Assembly: GCA_900472295.1 (NCBI GenBank)
Contig: UCIA01000030.1
Span: forward strand, 1-64,000
From: Hyphomicrobiales bacterium
Lineage (GTDB): Bacteria > Pseudomonadota > Alphaproteobacteria > Rhizobiales > Rhizobiaceae
Direction: 5' to 3'
DNA length: 64,000 nucleotides
Position 1 is the stretch's first letter; the number at the start of each line of letters is the position of its first letter. Shown here one piece after another: positions 17,444 to 25,822 of this stretch. The notes beneath the pieces are model-generated. The model made no database searches. It was not told the DNA's origin and saw nothing but the letters and a program-made list of their open reading frames with translations. Position numbers and translations under genes: made by a program.

Positions 17444-17516
17444 GAGCATGATCCCGAAAAGTGGAAACCGGTTTTCTCGGACAAACGGGAACCCGTTTTG
17501 TCCAGAGATCATGCTC
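17444..17516. repeat. Palindromic intergenic repeat of the GATCATGC type
   Basis: Begins GAGCATGATC and ends GATCATGCTC, with CCGAAAAGTGG and CCGGTTTTCTCGG inside and a second hairpin ACAAACGGG / CCCGTTTTGT. Its core resembles the 2394 and 48073 repeats. The open frame of the next gene runs backwards through it, which makes a falsely long protein. Confidence 0.75.
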
Positions 17517-17568
17517 CAACCCAAAGTTGACCTGTTGTGGCGCGTTGTCTGAAGGAGTGCTCGATAAA

Positions 17569-19014
17569 ATGGCGAATGAAAACTGGCCCGTTTACGGTGA
17601 AATCACCGGCCCTGTCGTGATGATCGGCTTCGGTTCGATCGGACGGGGAACGTTGCCGCTGATCGAACGCCATTTCAAGTTCGACAAGTCGCGCATGACG
17701 GTCATCGACCCGCGCGATACCGACCGCAAACTGCTCGACGAGCGCGGCATTTCCTTCGTCCAGGAACATGTGACCGAGAAGAACTACAAGAAGCTGTTGA
17801 CCCCGCTTTTGACCAATGGCGGCGGCCAGGGCTTTTGCGTCAATTTGTCGGTCGACACCGGCTCGGTCGACCTGATGCGGCTCTGCCGCAAGCTCGGCGT
17901 GCTCTACATCGACACCGTCGTCGAGCCATGGCTCGGCTTCTATTTCGACACCAAGGCCGACAATGCCAGCCGCACCAACTACGCGCTGCGCGAAGCGCTG
18001 ATCAAGGAAAAGCACGACAAGCCCGGCGGCGCGACGGCGGTTTCCACCTGCGGCGCCAATCCGGGCATGGTCTCGTGGTTCGTCAAGCAGGGTCTGCTGA
18101 ACCTCGCCAACGATCTCGGCCTGGAATTTTCCGAGCCGGCGCAGGACGATCGCGACGGCTGGGCCAGGCTGATGAAGAAGGCCGGCGTCAAGGGCATCCA
18201 CATAGCCGAGCGTGACACCCAGCGCACCAAGAAGCCGAAGCCGATGAACGTGTTCTGGAACACCTGGTCGGTGGAAGGTTTCATCTCCGAGGGCCTGCAG
18301 CCGGCCGAACTCGGCTGGGGCACGCATGAGAAATGGATGCCGAAGAACGGCAAGAAGCACAAGCACGGCTCCAAAGCCGCGATCTACCTGGAACAGCCCG
18401 GCGCCAACACCCGCGTGCGTTCATGGTGCCCGACGCCGGGTGCGCAATACGGTTTCCTGGTGACGCACAATGAGGCGATTTCGATCGCCGATTTCTTCAC
18501 CGTGCGCGGCAAGAAGGGCAAGGTGCACTACCGCCCGACCTGCCACTACGCCTATCACCCTTGCAATGATGCCGTGCTGTCGCTGCACGAAATGTTCGGC
18601 GCCGCCGGCAAGGCGCAACCCGTGCATCATGTGCTGGACGAGAACGAGCTGGTTGACGGCGTCGACGAACTCGGCGTGCTGCTCTACGGCCACGACAAGA
18701 ACGCCTACTGGTACGGCTCGCAACTGTCGCTGGCCGAGGCGCGCAAGCTGGCGCCTTACCAGAACGCCACCGGCATGCAGGTCACCTCGGCCGTGCTCGC
18801 CGGCATGGTCTGGGCGCTGGAAAACCCGGAAGCCGGCATCGTCGAGGCTGACGAGATGGACTACAAGCGCTGCCTGGAAGTGCAGTCCCAGTATCTCGGA
18901 CCGGTCAAGGGCTACTACACCGACTGGACGCCGCTCGATAACCGTCCGGGCCTGTTCGCAGAGGACCTCGACAAAAACGACCCGTGGCAATTCCGCAACA
19001 TCCTCGTCCGATAG
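17569..19014 (+). CDS. hss: Homospermidine synthase
   Basis: A 481-residue enzyme, the usual length for bacterial homospermidine synthase. The NAD-binding GFGSIGRGTLPLI motif is at about 19-31, followed by family-typical stretches STCGANPGMVSWFV, WNTWSVEGFISE and RPTCHYAYHPCND. It joins two putrescine units (or putrescine and spermidine) to make homospermidine, the signature polyamine of rhizobia. The true start is Met 17569, downstream of GAAGGAG; the frame upstream is repeat DNA. It is monocistronic, with its own promoter presumably between the repeat and the start. Confidence 0.93.
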   Translation: MANENWPVYGEITGPVVMIGFGSIGRGTLPLIERHFKFDKSRMTVIDPRDTDRKLLDERGISFVQEHVTEKNYKKLLTPLLTNGGGQGFCVNLSVDTGSVDLMRLCRKLGVLYIDTVVEPWLGFYFDTKADNASRTNYALREALIKEKHDKPGGATAVSTCGANPGMVSWFVKQGLLNLANDLGLEFSEPAQDDRDGWARLMKKAGVKGIHIAERDTQRTKKPKPMNVFWNTWSVEGFISEGLQPAELGWGTHEKWMPKNGKKHKHGSKAAIYLEQPGANTRVRSWCPTPGAQYGFLVTHNEAISIADFFTVRGKKGKVHYRPTCHYAYHPCNDAVLSLHEMFGAAGKAQPVHHVLDENELVDGVDELGVLLYGHDKNAYWYGSQLSLAEARKLAPYQNATGMQVTSAVLAGMVWALENPEAGIVEADEMDYKRCLEVQSQYLGPVKGYYTDWTPLDNRPGLFAEDLDKNDPWQFRNILVR

Positions 19015-19205
19015 CAGTTCCCTACCCCTGCCTCACTGCCTTGCAATCGCCCGGAAATCGGGCGATTGAAGGGATGCGGACGAGAGCGGTTTGCGCCCAT
19101 TTGGGCGCATGAGGGAACGCTCTGGAAACTTGAGGCCACGCACATCGTGCTTTCCAAGATGTCGATTGCGACTTTGGGGCCGATGCGTCAGGAGAGGATT
19201 TTCAT

Positions 19206-19583
19206 ATGAGGATTGCGCGCAAAATTCTTTCGGCGGGCGCGGTGGGCGCTCTTGCCACGATGCTTGCCGCCTGCACCACCGGCGGCTCAGACGGACCACC
19301 GATCTCATCGCAGGCGCGAGGCGTCGAAGGCTCCTGGCTGAACGCCGAAGGCAAGGCGGTCTCGACATTGAACGGCGGCGTCTTCACCACCGTTTCGGCA
19401 GAGACCGGCGAGAAATTCGCTGACGGCAGCTATACCAAGACCGGCGCCACCTCCGTCGAGATCAACGGAACGTCGCTGATCCGGCAGCAGCCGATCGCCT
19501 TCAACTGCCTGCTGGTGTCGACCAACCAGCTGAATTGCACCAGCTCCGCCGGGCAGAACTTCGTGCTGACCAGGCGCGCCTGA
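19206..19583 (+). CDS. omp10: Omp10-type outer-membrane lipoprotein
   Basis: A 125-residue lipoprotein. The signal peptide ends in the lipobox LAAC, so Cys22 would be lipidated and the protein exported to the outer membrane. The mature part has the Omp10 pattern: GVEGSWLNAEG, LNGGVFTTVSAETGEK, SVEINGTSLIRQQ, and the end NQLNCTSSAGQNF, with a Cys pair. Brucella Omp10 is a surface-exposed antigen; its molecular role is not settled. AGGAGAGGA precedes the ATG, and a strong terminator follows. Confidence 0.85.
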   Translation: MRIARKILSAGAVGALATMLAACTTGGSDGPPISSQARGVEGSWLNAEGKAVSTLNGGVFTTVSAETGEKFADGSYTKTGATSVEINGTSLIRQQPIAFNCLLVSTNQLNCTSSAGQNFVLTRRA

Positions 19584-19606
19584 GCCCACCTCATACGGCC
19601 TTGCGA

Positions 19607-19639
19607 AAAGGCGCCGGCTCGATTGCCGGCGCCTTTTTT
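19607..19639 (+). terminator. Terminator of the omp10 gene
   Basis: Stem AAGGCGCCGGC / GCCGGCGCCTT with a six-base loop, followed by a T run (TTTTTTG). It lies about 25 bases after the stop codon. Confidence 0.9.
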
Positions 19640-19782
19640 GTGCCGGCAAATCATTGCCGATTTCGCTCGCCCTGATTCTTCTTGCATCGCCACAACCGCG
19701 ATGTGAACATGCCGGAAAAGCTGGCTGCTCCAGTCAAGCTGGAGCGTTAAACGCTCTGATCAGGTTCATCCGGGAGACGAAG

Positions 19783-21819
19783 ATGAAGAAGCTCGCCGCC
19801 ATTGCCGCCCTTTCTGCCTCGACGCTCGGCCTGTCGGCCGCGCCATCCTTTGCCGACTACACGCTGAACATCCTGCATTTCAACGATTGGCACAGCCGCA
19901 TCGAAGGCAACAACAAATACGAGTCGACCTGCTCGGCCGAGGAGGAGACCAAGGGCGAATGCATAGGCGGCGCCGGCCGGCTGGTCACCGCGATCGCACA
20001 GGAGCGCAAGAAGCTCGAAGGCCAGAACGTGCTGCTGCTCAATGCCGGCGACAGCTTCCAGGGATCGCTGTTCTACATCACCTACAAGGGCACGGCGGAG
20101 GAGGAATTCCTCAATCAGATCAAGCCCGACGCAGTCACGCTCGGCAACCACGAGTTTGACGACGGCGAGAGCGCGCTGGTGCCTTACCTCGACAAGGCAC
20201 AGTTCCCGATCGTCAGCGCCAACGTCGTGCCCAACGACAAGTCCGGCGCTGCCGGCAAGATCAAGCCGTCGATCGTGCTTGAGGTAGGCGGCCAGATGAT
20301 CGGCATCATCGGCGCCGTGACCAACGACACGCCGGACCTCGCCTCGCCCGGCCCCAACATCACCATCGCCGACGACGTCAAGTCGATCACCGCCGAAGTC
20401 GAGAAGCTGAAGGCGCAAGGCGTCAACAAGATCATTGCCGTCACCCATATCGGCTACCGGCGCGAGCGCGATGTCATCGCCAAGATTCCCGGCATCGATG
20501 TGGTCGTCGGCGGCCACAGCCATTCGCTTCTGTCCAACACCGACCCGAAGGCGGAAGGCCCCTATCCGACCATGGTCGACAACCCCGACGGCTCCAAAGT
20601 GCCTGTCGTGCAGGCGGCGTCCTATTCGAAATATCTCGGCGAATTCAAGGTTGTGTTCGACGACAATGGCAACGTCAAGGAGGCCAGCGGCGACCCGATC
20701 TTCCTCGACAAGTCGATCACACCAGATCCCGCCGTGCTTGCCCGCATCAAGGAACTCGGCGCGCCGATCGAGGAACTGAAGAACAAGGAAGTCGCCGAGA
20801 CCACCGAGGCCGTGGACGGCAGCCGCGAAAGCTGCCGCACCAAGGAATGCGCGATGGGCAATCTCGTCTCCGACGCCATCCTCGATCGCGTCAAGGGACA
20901 GGGCGTCGAGATCGTCGTCTCCAATGGCGGTGGCCTGCGCGCTTCGATCGACAAGGGCGTCGTCACCATGGGCGAGGTGCTGACCGTGCTGCCGTTCCAG
21001 AACACGCTGGCGACCTTCCAGATTTCCGGCAAGGATCTGGTTGCCGGGTTGGAAAACGGCGTCAGCCAGGTCGAGGACGGCGGCGGCCGCTTCCCACAGG
21101 TGGCGGGTCTCAAATACTCCTTCGACAAGTCGGTCGCGCCCAATGCCGGCCGGGTCAAGTCGGTCGAGGTGATGGAAGGCGGCGTCTGGACGCCGATCAA
21201 TCCCGACAAGGACTATCTGGTCGCCGCCAACAACTACGTCCGCCAGGGCGGCGACGGCTACAAGGTCTTCGCCGAAAAGGCCAAGAACGCCTATGATTTC
21301 GGCCCCGGCCTCGAACAGGTGGTTGCCGACTACCTCGCAGCGCACCGGCCCTATACACCGAAGCTCGATGGCCGCATCACCGAGGTCGCGGCAACCGTAG
21401 CCGCGGCTCCGGCACCCGCTGAGCCGGCAAAACCGGCCGAGCCAGCGCCGGCGGAACCGGCCAAGCCCGCGGAAGCAGCGCCTGCATTGCCGGAATTGCC
21501 GGCCAATTCGGGCGACATCGCCAACACGCCGCCGGCCATATCGACCGAGGAAGCACCTCCGCCTCCGGCGCCGCCCGCTACCGAGCCAGCCAAACCGGCT
21601 GAGGCAGCCCCCGCCCCCGCGACGCCTGCCCCCGCCGAGCCGGCAAAGCCGGCTGAAGCGAGCCACGTCATCGTCGCCGGCGACACCTATTGGGATATCG
21701 CCAAGAAGGCCTATGGCGACGGCGCCAAATGGAAGGTGATCTCAGACGCCAACAAGGCCTATGAGCCGCGCCGGCTTCCCGTCGGCGCCACCTTGACCAT
21801 CCCGCCTGCAGCCAAGTAA
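19783..21819 (+). CDS. 5'-nucleotidase / UshA-like phosphoesterase with C-terminal LysM
   Basis: A 678-residue secreted protein. Signal peptide 1-24. The metallophosphatase domain (about 26-310) has LHFNDWHSR (Asp35, His37), GD (89-90), GNHEFD (121-126), and a later GGHSH. A 5'-nucleotidase C-terminal domain (about 340-525) follows, with SNGGGLRASI. A 90-residue linker of Pro/Ala/Glu repeats (APAEPAKPAE units) leads to a LysM-like module (about 623-678, VAGDTYWDIAKKAYGD). It should hydrolyse extracytoplasmic nucleotides to release phosphate and nucleosides, with the LysM holding it to peptidoglycan. The start at 19783 precedes the signal peptide; the upstream extension has no ribosome site. 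Confidence 0.9.
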   Translation: MKKLAAIAALSASTLGLSAAPSFADYTLNILHFNDWHSRIEGNNKYESTCSAEEETKGECIGGAGRLVTAIAQERKKLEGQNVLLLNAGDSFQGSLFYITYKGTAEEEFLNQIKPDAVTLGNHEFDDGESALVPYLDKAQFPIVSANVVPNDKSGAAGKIKPSIVLEVGGQMIGIIGAVTNDTPDLASPGPNITIADDVKSITAEVEKLKAQGVNKIIAVTHIGYRRERDVIAKIPGIDVVVGGHSHSLLSNTDPKAEGPYPTMVDNPDGSKVPVVQAASYSKYLGEFKVVFDDNGNVKEASGDPIFLDKSITPDPAVLARIKELGAPIEELKNKEVAETTEAVDGSRESCRTKECAMGNLVSDAILDRVKGQGVEIVVSNGGGLRASIDKGVVTMGEVLTVLPFQNTLATFQISGKDLVAGLENGVSQVEDGGGRFPQVAGLKYSFDKSVAPNAGRVKSVEVMEGGVWTPINPDKDYLVAANNYVRQGGDGYKVFAEKAKNAYDFGPGLEQVVADYLAAHRPYTPKLDGRITEVAATVAAAPAPAEPAKPAEPAPAEPAKPAEAAPALPELPANSGDIANTPPAISTEEAPPPPAPPATEPAKPAEAAPAPATPAPAEPAKPAEASHVIVAGDTYWDIAKKAYGDGAKWKVISDANKAYEPRRLPVGATLTIPPAAK

Positions 21820-21840
21820 CGCGCTGCTGGAATTCGAAGC

Positions 21841-21877
21841 ACCCGCCCGGTCCAACCGGGAGGGTGTTGTATTTTTA
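21841..21877 (+). terminator. Terminator after the 5'-nucleotidase gene
   Basis: Stem ACCCGCCCGGT / ACCGGGAGGGT with a CCA loop and one mismatch, followed by GTTGTATTTTT. It separates the gene from hemH. Confidence 0.75.
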
Positions 21878-21952
21878 GGACAAGGTGCGGCCACACGTGG
21901 CATTGAAAACCGGCGCCGCGTCGTTAGTTTCGCGCCGTGTCGGAGAACTGCT

Positions 21953-23005
21953 ATGATGATTGACCCCAACGCCGCGAAAGCGCTCGGCCCGCTGCCGGCG
22001 GGACATCCGCCGGTAAAGGCAGGCAAGATCGGCGTTATGCTGGTCAATCTCGGCACGCCCGACGGCACCGATTTCAAGCCGATGTGGCGCTATCTCCGCG
22101 AATTCCTCTCCGATCCGCGCGTCATCGAACTCAACAGGGCGATCTGGTATCCGATCCTCTATGGCCTGGTGCTGACCACGAGGCCGAAGAAATCCGGCGC
22201 CAATTACGCCAGGATATGGAACCGCGAGAGGAACGAGTCGCCGCTGCGCACCTACACCCGCGCGCAAAGCGAAAAGCTGACAGAGGCGTTGCGTGACCTG
22301 CCCGACGTCGTCGTCGACTGGGCGATGCGCTACGGCAATCCGTCGACCGAAAGCGTCGCGCAAAGACTGGTCGCACAGGGCTGCGACCGCATCCTTTCGT
22401 TCCCGCTCTATCCGCAATATTCGGCAACCACGACCGCGACTGCCAACGACCAGCTGTTTCGCGCCCTGATGAAGATGCGCCGAGCCCCCGCGATCCGCAG
22501 CGTGCCGCCCTATTATGACGAACCGGTCTATATCGAGGCGCTCGCCCATTCGATCGAACGGCATCTGGCAACGCTCGACTTCGAGCCGGAGGTTGTCATC
22601 ACCTCCTATCACGGCATTCCTAGGCCGTATTTCGAGAAGGGCGATCCCTATCATTGCCACTGCCAGAAGACGACGCGGCTGTTGCGCGAACGGCTGGGGT
22701 GGGATGACAAGAAGCTGATCACCACCTTCCAGTCGCGCTTCGGCGCGCAGGAATGGCTGCAGCCCTACACCGACAAGACGGTCGAGAAACTCGCCAAAGA
22801 CGGCGTGAAATCCATCGCCATCGTCAACCCAGGCTTTTCCGTCGACTGCATCGAGACGCTGGACGAGATCGGCCGCGAAGTGGCGGAGACCTTCCACCAC
22901 GCCGGCGGTCAGAAATTCTCCCATATCCCTTGCCTGAACGACAGCACTGAGGGCATGGCGGTGATCGAGGCGATGGTGCGGCGCGAACTGTCGGGCTGGG
23001 TGTGA
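21953..23005 (+). CDS. hemH: Ferrochelatase
   Basis: A 350-residue protein with all family marks: LVNLGTPDGTD near the start, the active-site His in ITSYHGIPRPYFEKGDPY, TFQSRFGAQEWLQPYTD, and the closing PGFSVDCIETLDEIG signature. It inserts ferrous iron into protoporphyrin IX at the inner membrane, the final step of protohaem synthesis. The Met pair at 21953/21956 leaves the exact start open; GGAGAA lies seven bases upstream of the first. It is monocistronic. Cys-containing YHCHCQ near 232 may mark a metal site, as in some bacterial forms. Confidence 0.94.
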   Translation: MMIDPNAAKALGPLPAGHPPVKAGKIGVMLVNLGTPDGTDFKPMWRYLREFLSDPRVIELNRAIWYPILYGLVLTTRPKKSGANYARIWNRERNESPLRTYTRAQSEKLTEALRDLPDVVVDWAMRYGNPSTESVAQRLVAQGCDRILSFPLYPQYSATTTATANDQLFRALMKMRRAPAIRSVPPYYDEPVYIEALAHSIERHLATLDFEPEVVITSYHGIPRPYFEKGDPYHCHCQKTTRLLRERLGWDDKKLITTFQSRFGAQEWLQPYTDKTVEKLAKDGVKSIAIVNPGFSVDCIETLDEIGREVAETFHHAGGQKFSHIPCLNDSTEGMAVIEAMVRRELSGWV

Positions 23006-23153
23006 AACGGCCCATCGTCGGCCGCCCATGAAAAAGTCTATGCACTAATAATCCACGATCACCTGATTGTAACGTTGTTGAAACATACATAAGTGTTTGG
23101 TGAAGTCGGCTGCATGGAATCAACGCCATGGCCGGCATCTGAGGGAGATTCAA

Positions 23154-24104
23154 ATGGACTTCAGTGGTTTCGGTATTGCGATTGGTGCGCTTGCCTTTCT
23201 GGTGTTGGTGCTTCTTATCAAAGGCATCAGGACAATCCCGCAAGGCTATAATTATACCGTGGAGCGTTTTGGCCGTTACACCAAAACACTGAGCCCCGGC
23301 CTCAATCTCATCGTACCGTTCGTCGACCGCATCGGCGCCAAGATGAACATGATGGAGCAGGTGCTCGACGTTCCGAGCCAGGAAATCATCACGCGCGACA
23401 ACGCCATTGTCGGTGTCGATGGCATCGCCTTCTACCAGATCCTCAATGCCGCGCAGGCCGCCTACCAGGTCGCCGGCCTGGAGAACGCCATCCTCAATTT
23501 GACGATGACCAACATCCGTACCGTCATGGGTTCGATGGACCTCGACGAATTGCTGTCGAACCGCGACGCCATTAACGAGCGCCTGCTGCGCGTTGTCGAC
23601 GAAGCGGCGCATCCGTGGGGCATCAAGATCACCCGCGTCGAGATCAAGGATATCAATCCGCCGGCCAACCTCATCGAATCGATGGGTCGTCAGATGACGG
23701 CTGAACGTAACAAGCGTGCGCAGATCCTCGCCGCCGAAGGCCTCAAGCAGTCGCAGATCCTCGAAGCCGAAGGCCGCAAGGAAGCTGCGTTCCGCGATGC
23801 CGAGGCGCGCGAACGCTCGGCCGAGGCCGAAGCGCGCGCCACCCAGGTTGTGTCGGAAGCCATCTCCAAGGGCGACGTGCAGGCGCTCAACTACTTCGTG
23901 GCGCTGAAATACACCGAAGCGATGGGCAAGATCGGCACCGCCAACAACAGCAAGGTCGTTCTGATGCCGATGGAAGCCTCGGCGCTTATCGGCACGCTCG
24001 GCGGCATAAGCGAGATTGCCAAGGAGGTGTTTCGCACAGAAGGCACCGCCGGCGCCGCGCGGCAGGCCGCCCGCCCTCCCGTGGTTCGCCAGAGCGATAA
24101 CTGA
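23154..24104 (+). CDS. SPFH/Band 7 membrane protease-regulator, QmcA-like
   Basis: A 316-residue protein: a single transmembrane helix (about 5-25) followed by a Band 7 / SPFH domain (about 27-200, VERFGRYTKTLSPGLNLIVPF) and a long Glu/Ala-rich coiled coil (about 200-260). Proteins of this group oligomerise in the inner membrane as stomatin-like or QmcA-like rings and often affect FtsH-type proteolysis. The start at 23154 follows GGGAG; the upstream extension has no ribosome site. It is the first gene of a pair with nfeD, 18 bases apart, an arrangement conserved across bacteria. Confidence 0.9.
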   Translation: MDFSGFGIAIGALAFLVLVLLIKGIRTIPQGYNYTVERFGRYTKTLSPGLNLIVPFVDRIGAKMNMMEQVLDVPSQEIITRDNAIVGVDGIAFYQILNAAQAAYQVAGLENAILNLTMTNIRTVMGSMDLDELLSNRDAINERLLRVVDEAAHPWGIKITRVEIKDINPPANLIESMGRQMTAERNKRAQILAAEGLKQSQILEAEGRKEAAFRDAEARERSAEAEARATQVVSEAISKGDVQALNYFVALKYTEAMGKIGTANNSKVVLMPMEASALIGTLGGISEIAKEVFRTEGTAGAARQAARPPVVRQSDN

Positions 24105-24122
24105 TCATAGGAGCACACTCCC

Positions 24123-24587
24123 ATGTTCGACCGCATCATTTCCGAACTTGGTCCGTGGAACTGGATGGTTCTGGGCTTCGTCCTCCTGGTGATGGAGGTC
24201 ATTGCGCCCGGCATCTTCATGTTGTGGATCGGCATCGCCGCGCTGCTGATCGGCGTGGTCTCCCTGCTCATCTGGGACGCGAGCTTCTGGACCTGGGAAG
24301 TCCAGGTCCTCGCCTTCCTGGCGCTGTCGCTGGTCTCGGCCTATGTCGGCAAGAAGCTGGTTGGCGGGCGTACTGCCCCGAGCGACCAACCCCTGCTCAA
24401 CCGGCGCGGCGCGCAGCTGGTCGGCAAGATGGCCACGCTGGCCGAGCCGATCAAGGACGGCCGCGGCCGCATCAAGCTTGGCGACACGCTATGGCGCGTC
24501 TCAGGTCCCGATCTGCCGGCCGGCACGCAGGTGCGTGTCGTCAGTTCGGCCGACACCGATCTGGAGCTGACGGTCGAGGCTGTTTGA
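24123..24587 (+). CDS. NfeD family membrane protein
   Basis: A 154-residue protein with two or three transmembrane helices in residues 12-75 (GFVLLVMEVIAPGIF, WIGIAALLIGVVSLL, LAFLALSLVSAYVG), then a soluble OB-fold domain (about 85-150) with the GRIKLGDTLWRVSG strand typical of NfeD. NfeD proteins partner the Band 7 protein encoded just upstream. An AGGAG site lies before the ATG. Confidence 0.9.
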   Translation: MFDRIISELGPWNWMVLGFVLLVMEVIAPGIFMLWIGIAALLIGVVSLLIWDASFWTWEVQVLAFLALSLVSAYVGKKLVGGRTAPSDQPLLNRRGAQLVGKMATLAEPIKDGRGRIKLGDTLWRVSGPDLPAGTQVRVVSSADTDLELTVEAV

Positions 24588-24670
24588 TCGCCCGAAGCGC
24601 GCAGCGCTTTCGGAACAGAAAATCAGGGCGCGTCGCGTAGGATTTCCCGACCGTGGCGCGCCTTTGATTT

Positions 24671-25672
24671 TCACGCGGCGCCGATCCGCAGCAGATCGTG
24701 AAGATGAACCAGCCCGACCGGCCGCCTGCCCTCGACCACCATCAGGCTGGTGATGGCCGAATTATTGATGGTCTGCAGCGCTGTCGCCACAAGCGTGTCG
24801 GGTGTCGCCATCTTCGGCTTTTTCGTCATCACCTGATCGACGCTCATCTCCATGAGATTGCTGCCGATATGGCGCCTGATGTCGCCATCGGTGATGATGC
24901 CGACCAACGCGCCGTCAGCCGCTGTGATGGCGACGCAGCCGAACCCCTTGCTCGACAGTTCGAGGATTGCCTCGCGCATGCCGGTGCCCGAAGCCACCAG
25001 CGGCAGCCTGTCGCCGACATGCATGATCTCATGGATCTGCATCAGATTGGCGCCCAGCTGGCCACCGGGATGGAACGTGCGGAAATGATCGGGCGTGAAG
25101 CCGCGCGCTTCGAGCAGCGCGATGGCCAGCGCATCGCCGATCACCAGTTGCAGCAGCGTCGATGTCGTCGGCGCTAGGCCGTGCGGGCAAGCTTCCGGCA
25201 CGGACGGCAGCAGCAGCACCACATCGGCTGCGCGCGCCAGCGCTGAGGTCGCGCGAGAGGTAATCGCAATCAGCGGGATCGAAAAGCGCCTTGAATAGGC
25301 GACGATGCCCATCAATTCCTTGCTCTCCCCGGACCATGACATGGCGATGATGGCGTCGTCCCTGGCAATCATGCCGAGATCGCCATGATTGGCCTCCGCC
25401 GGATGGACGAAGAAGGCGGGCGTGCCGGTCGAGGCAAGCGTGGCCGCGATCTTGGAGCCGATATGGCCGCTTTTGCCGACGCCGGTGACGATGACGCGGC
25501 CATCGATGCGCGAGACGATGTCGACGGCGCGGCCGAAAGGTTCGGCCAGTCCGTTCTCCAGCGCGGCGGCCAGTGCCGCCACTCCGGCCTGTTCCGTCGC
25601 CACTGTTCTCAGCGCCGAGGCGATCGAAGCCTGACTGTCCAATGGCTTCTTTTCTGAAGATCCCGCATGCAT
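24671..25672 (-). CDS. kdsD: Arabinose-5-phosphate isomerase, KpsF/GutQ family
   Basis: A 333-residue protein. The SIS domain (about 40-190) has VTGVGKSGHIGSKIAATL and the MSWSGESKE sugar-phosphate pocket, and two CBS domains fill about 215-333. The family interconverts ribulose 5-phosphate and D-arabinose 5-phosphate, the first step toward KDO for lipopolysaccharide. The length is typical. It is divergent from the outer-membrane barrel gene. The start at 25672 is supported by length; the ribosome site is weak. Confidence 0.9.
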   Translation of the reverse strand: MHAGSSEKKPLDSQASIASALRTVATEQAGVAALAAALENGLAEPFGRAVDIVSRIDGRVIVTGVGKSGHIGSKIAATLASTGTPAFFVHPAEANHGDLGMIARDDAIIAMSWSGESKELMGIVAYSRRFSIPLIAITSRATSALARAADVVLLLPSVPEACPHGLAPTTSTLLQLVIGDALAIALLEARGFTPDHFRTFHPGGQLGANLMQIHEIMHVGDRLPLVASGTGMREAILELSSKGFGCVAITAADGALVGIITDGDIRRHIGSNLMEMSVDQVMTKKPKMATPDTLVATALQTINNSAITSLMVVEGRRPVGLVHLHDLLRIGAA

Positions 25673-25822
25673 GGCTGATGCGATTAGCGCGTTGCCGTTC
25701 GCCTGTCCAACAGAATTGCCGCCCGGTCAGGGCCGACAGGCGCCGCCTCAACCCTCCGTTAACCATCCCCGTTTACGGTTCGGTAAGTATGGCGCGCTTG
25801 CGCCGCGCAAGCAGTGGTGACG

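Noticed and set aside
19747..21666. Long minus-strand frame opposite the 5'-nucleotidase gene
   Set aside because: Antisense shadow with Arg/Gly-rich repeats mirrored from the Pro/Ala linker.
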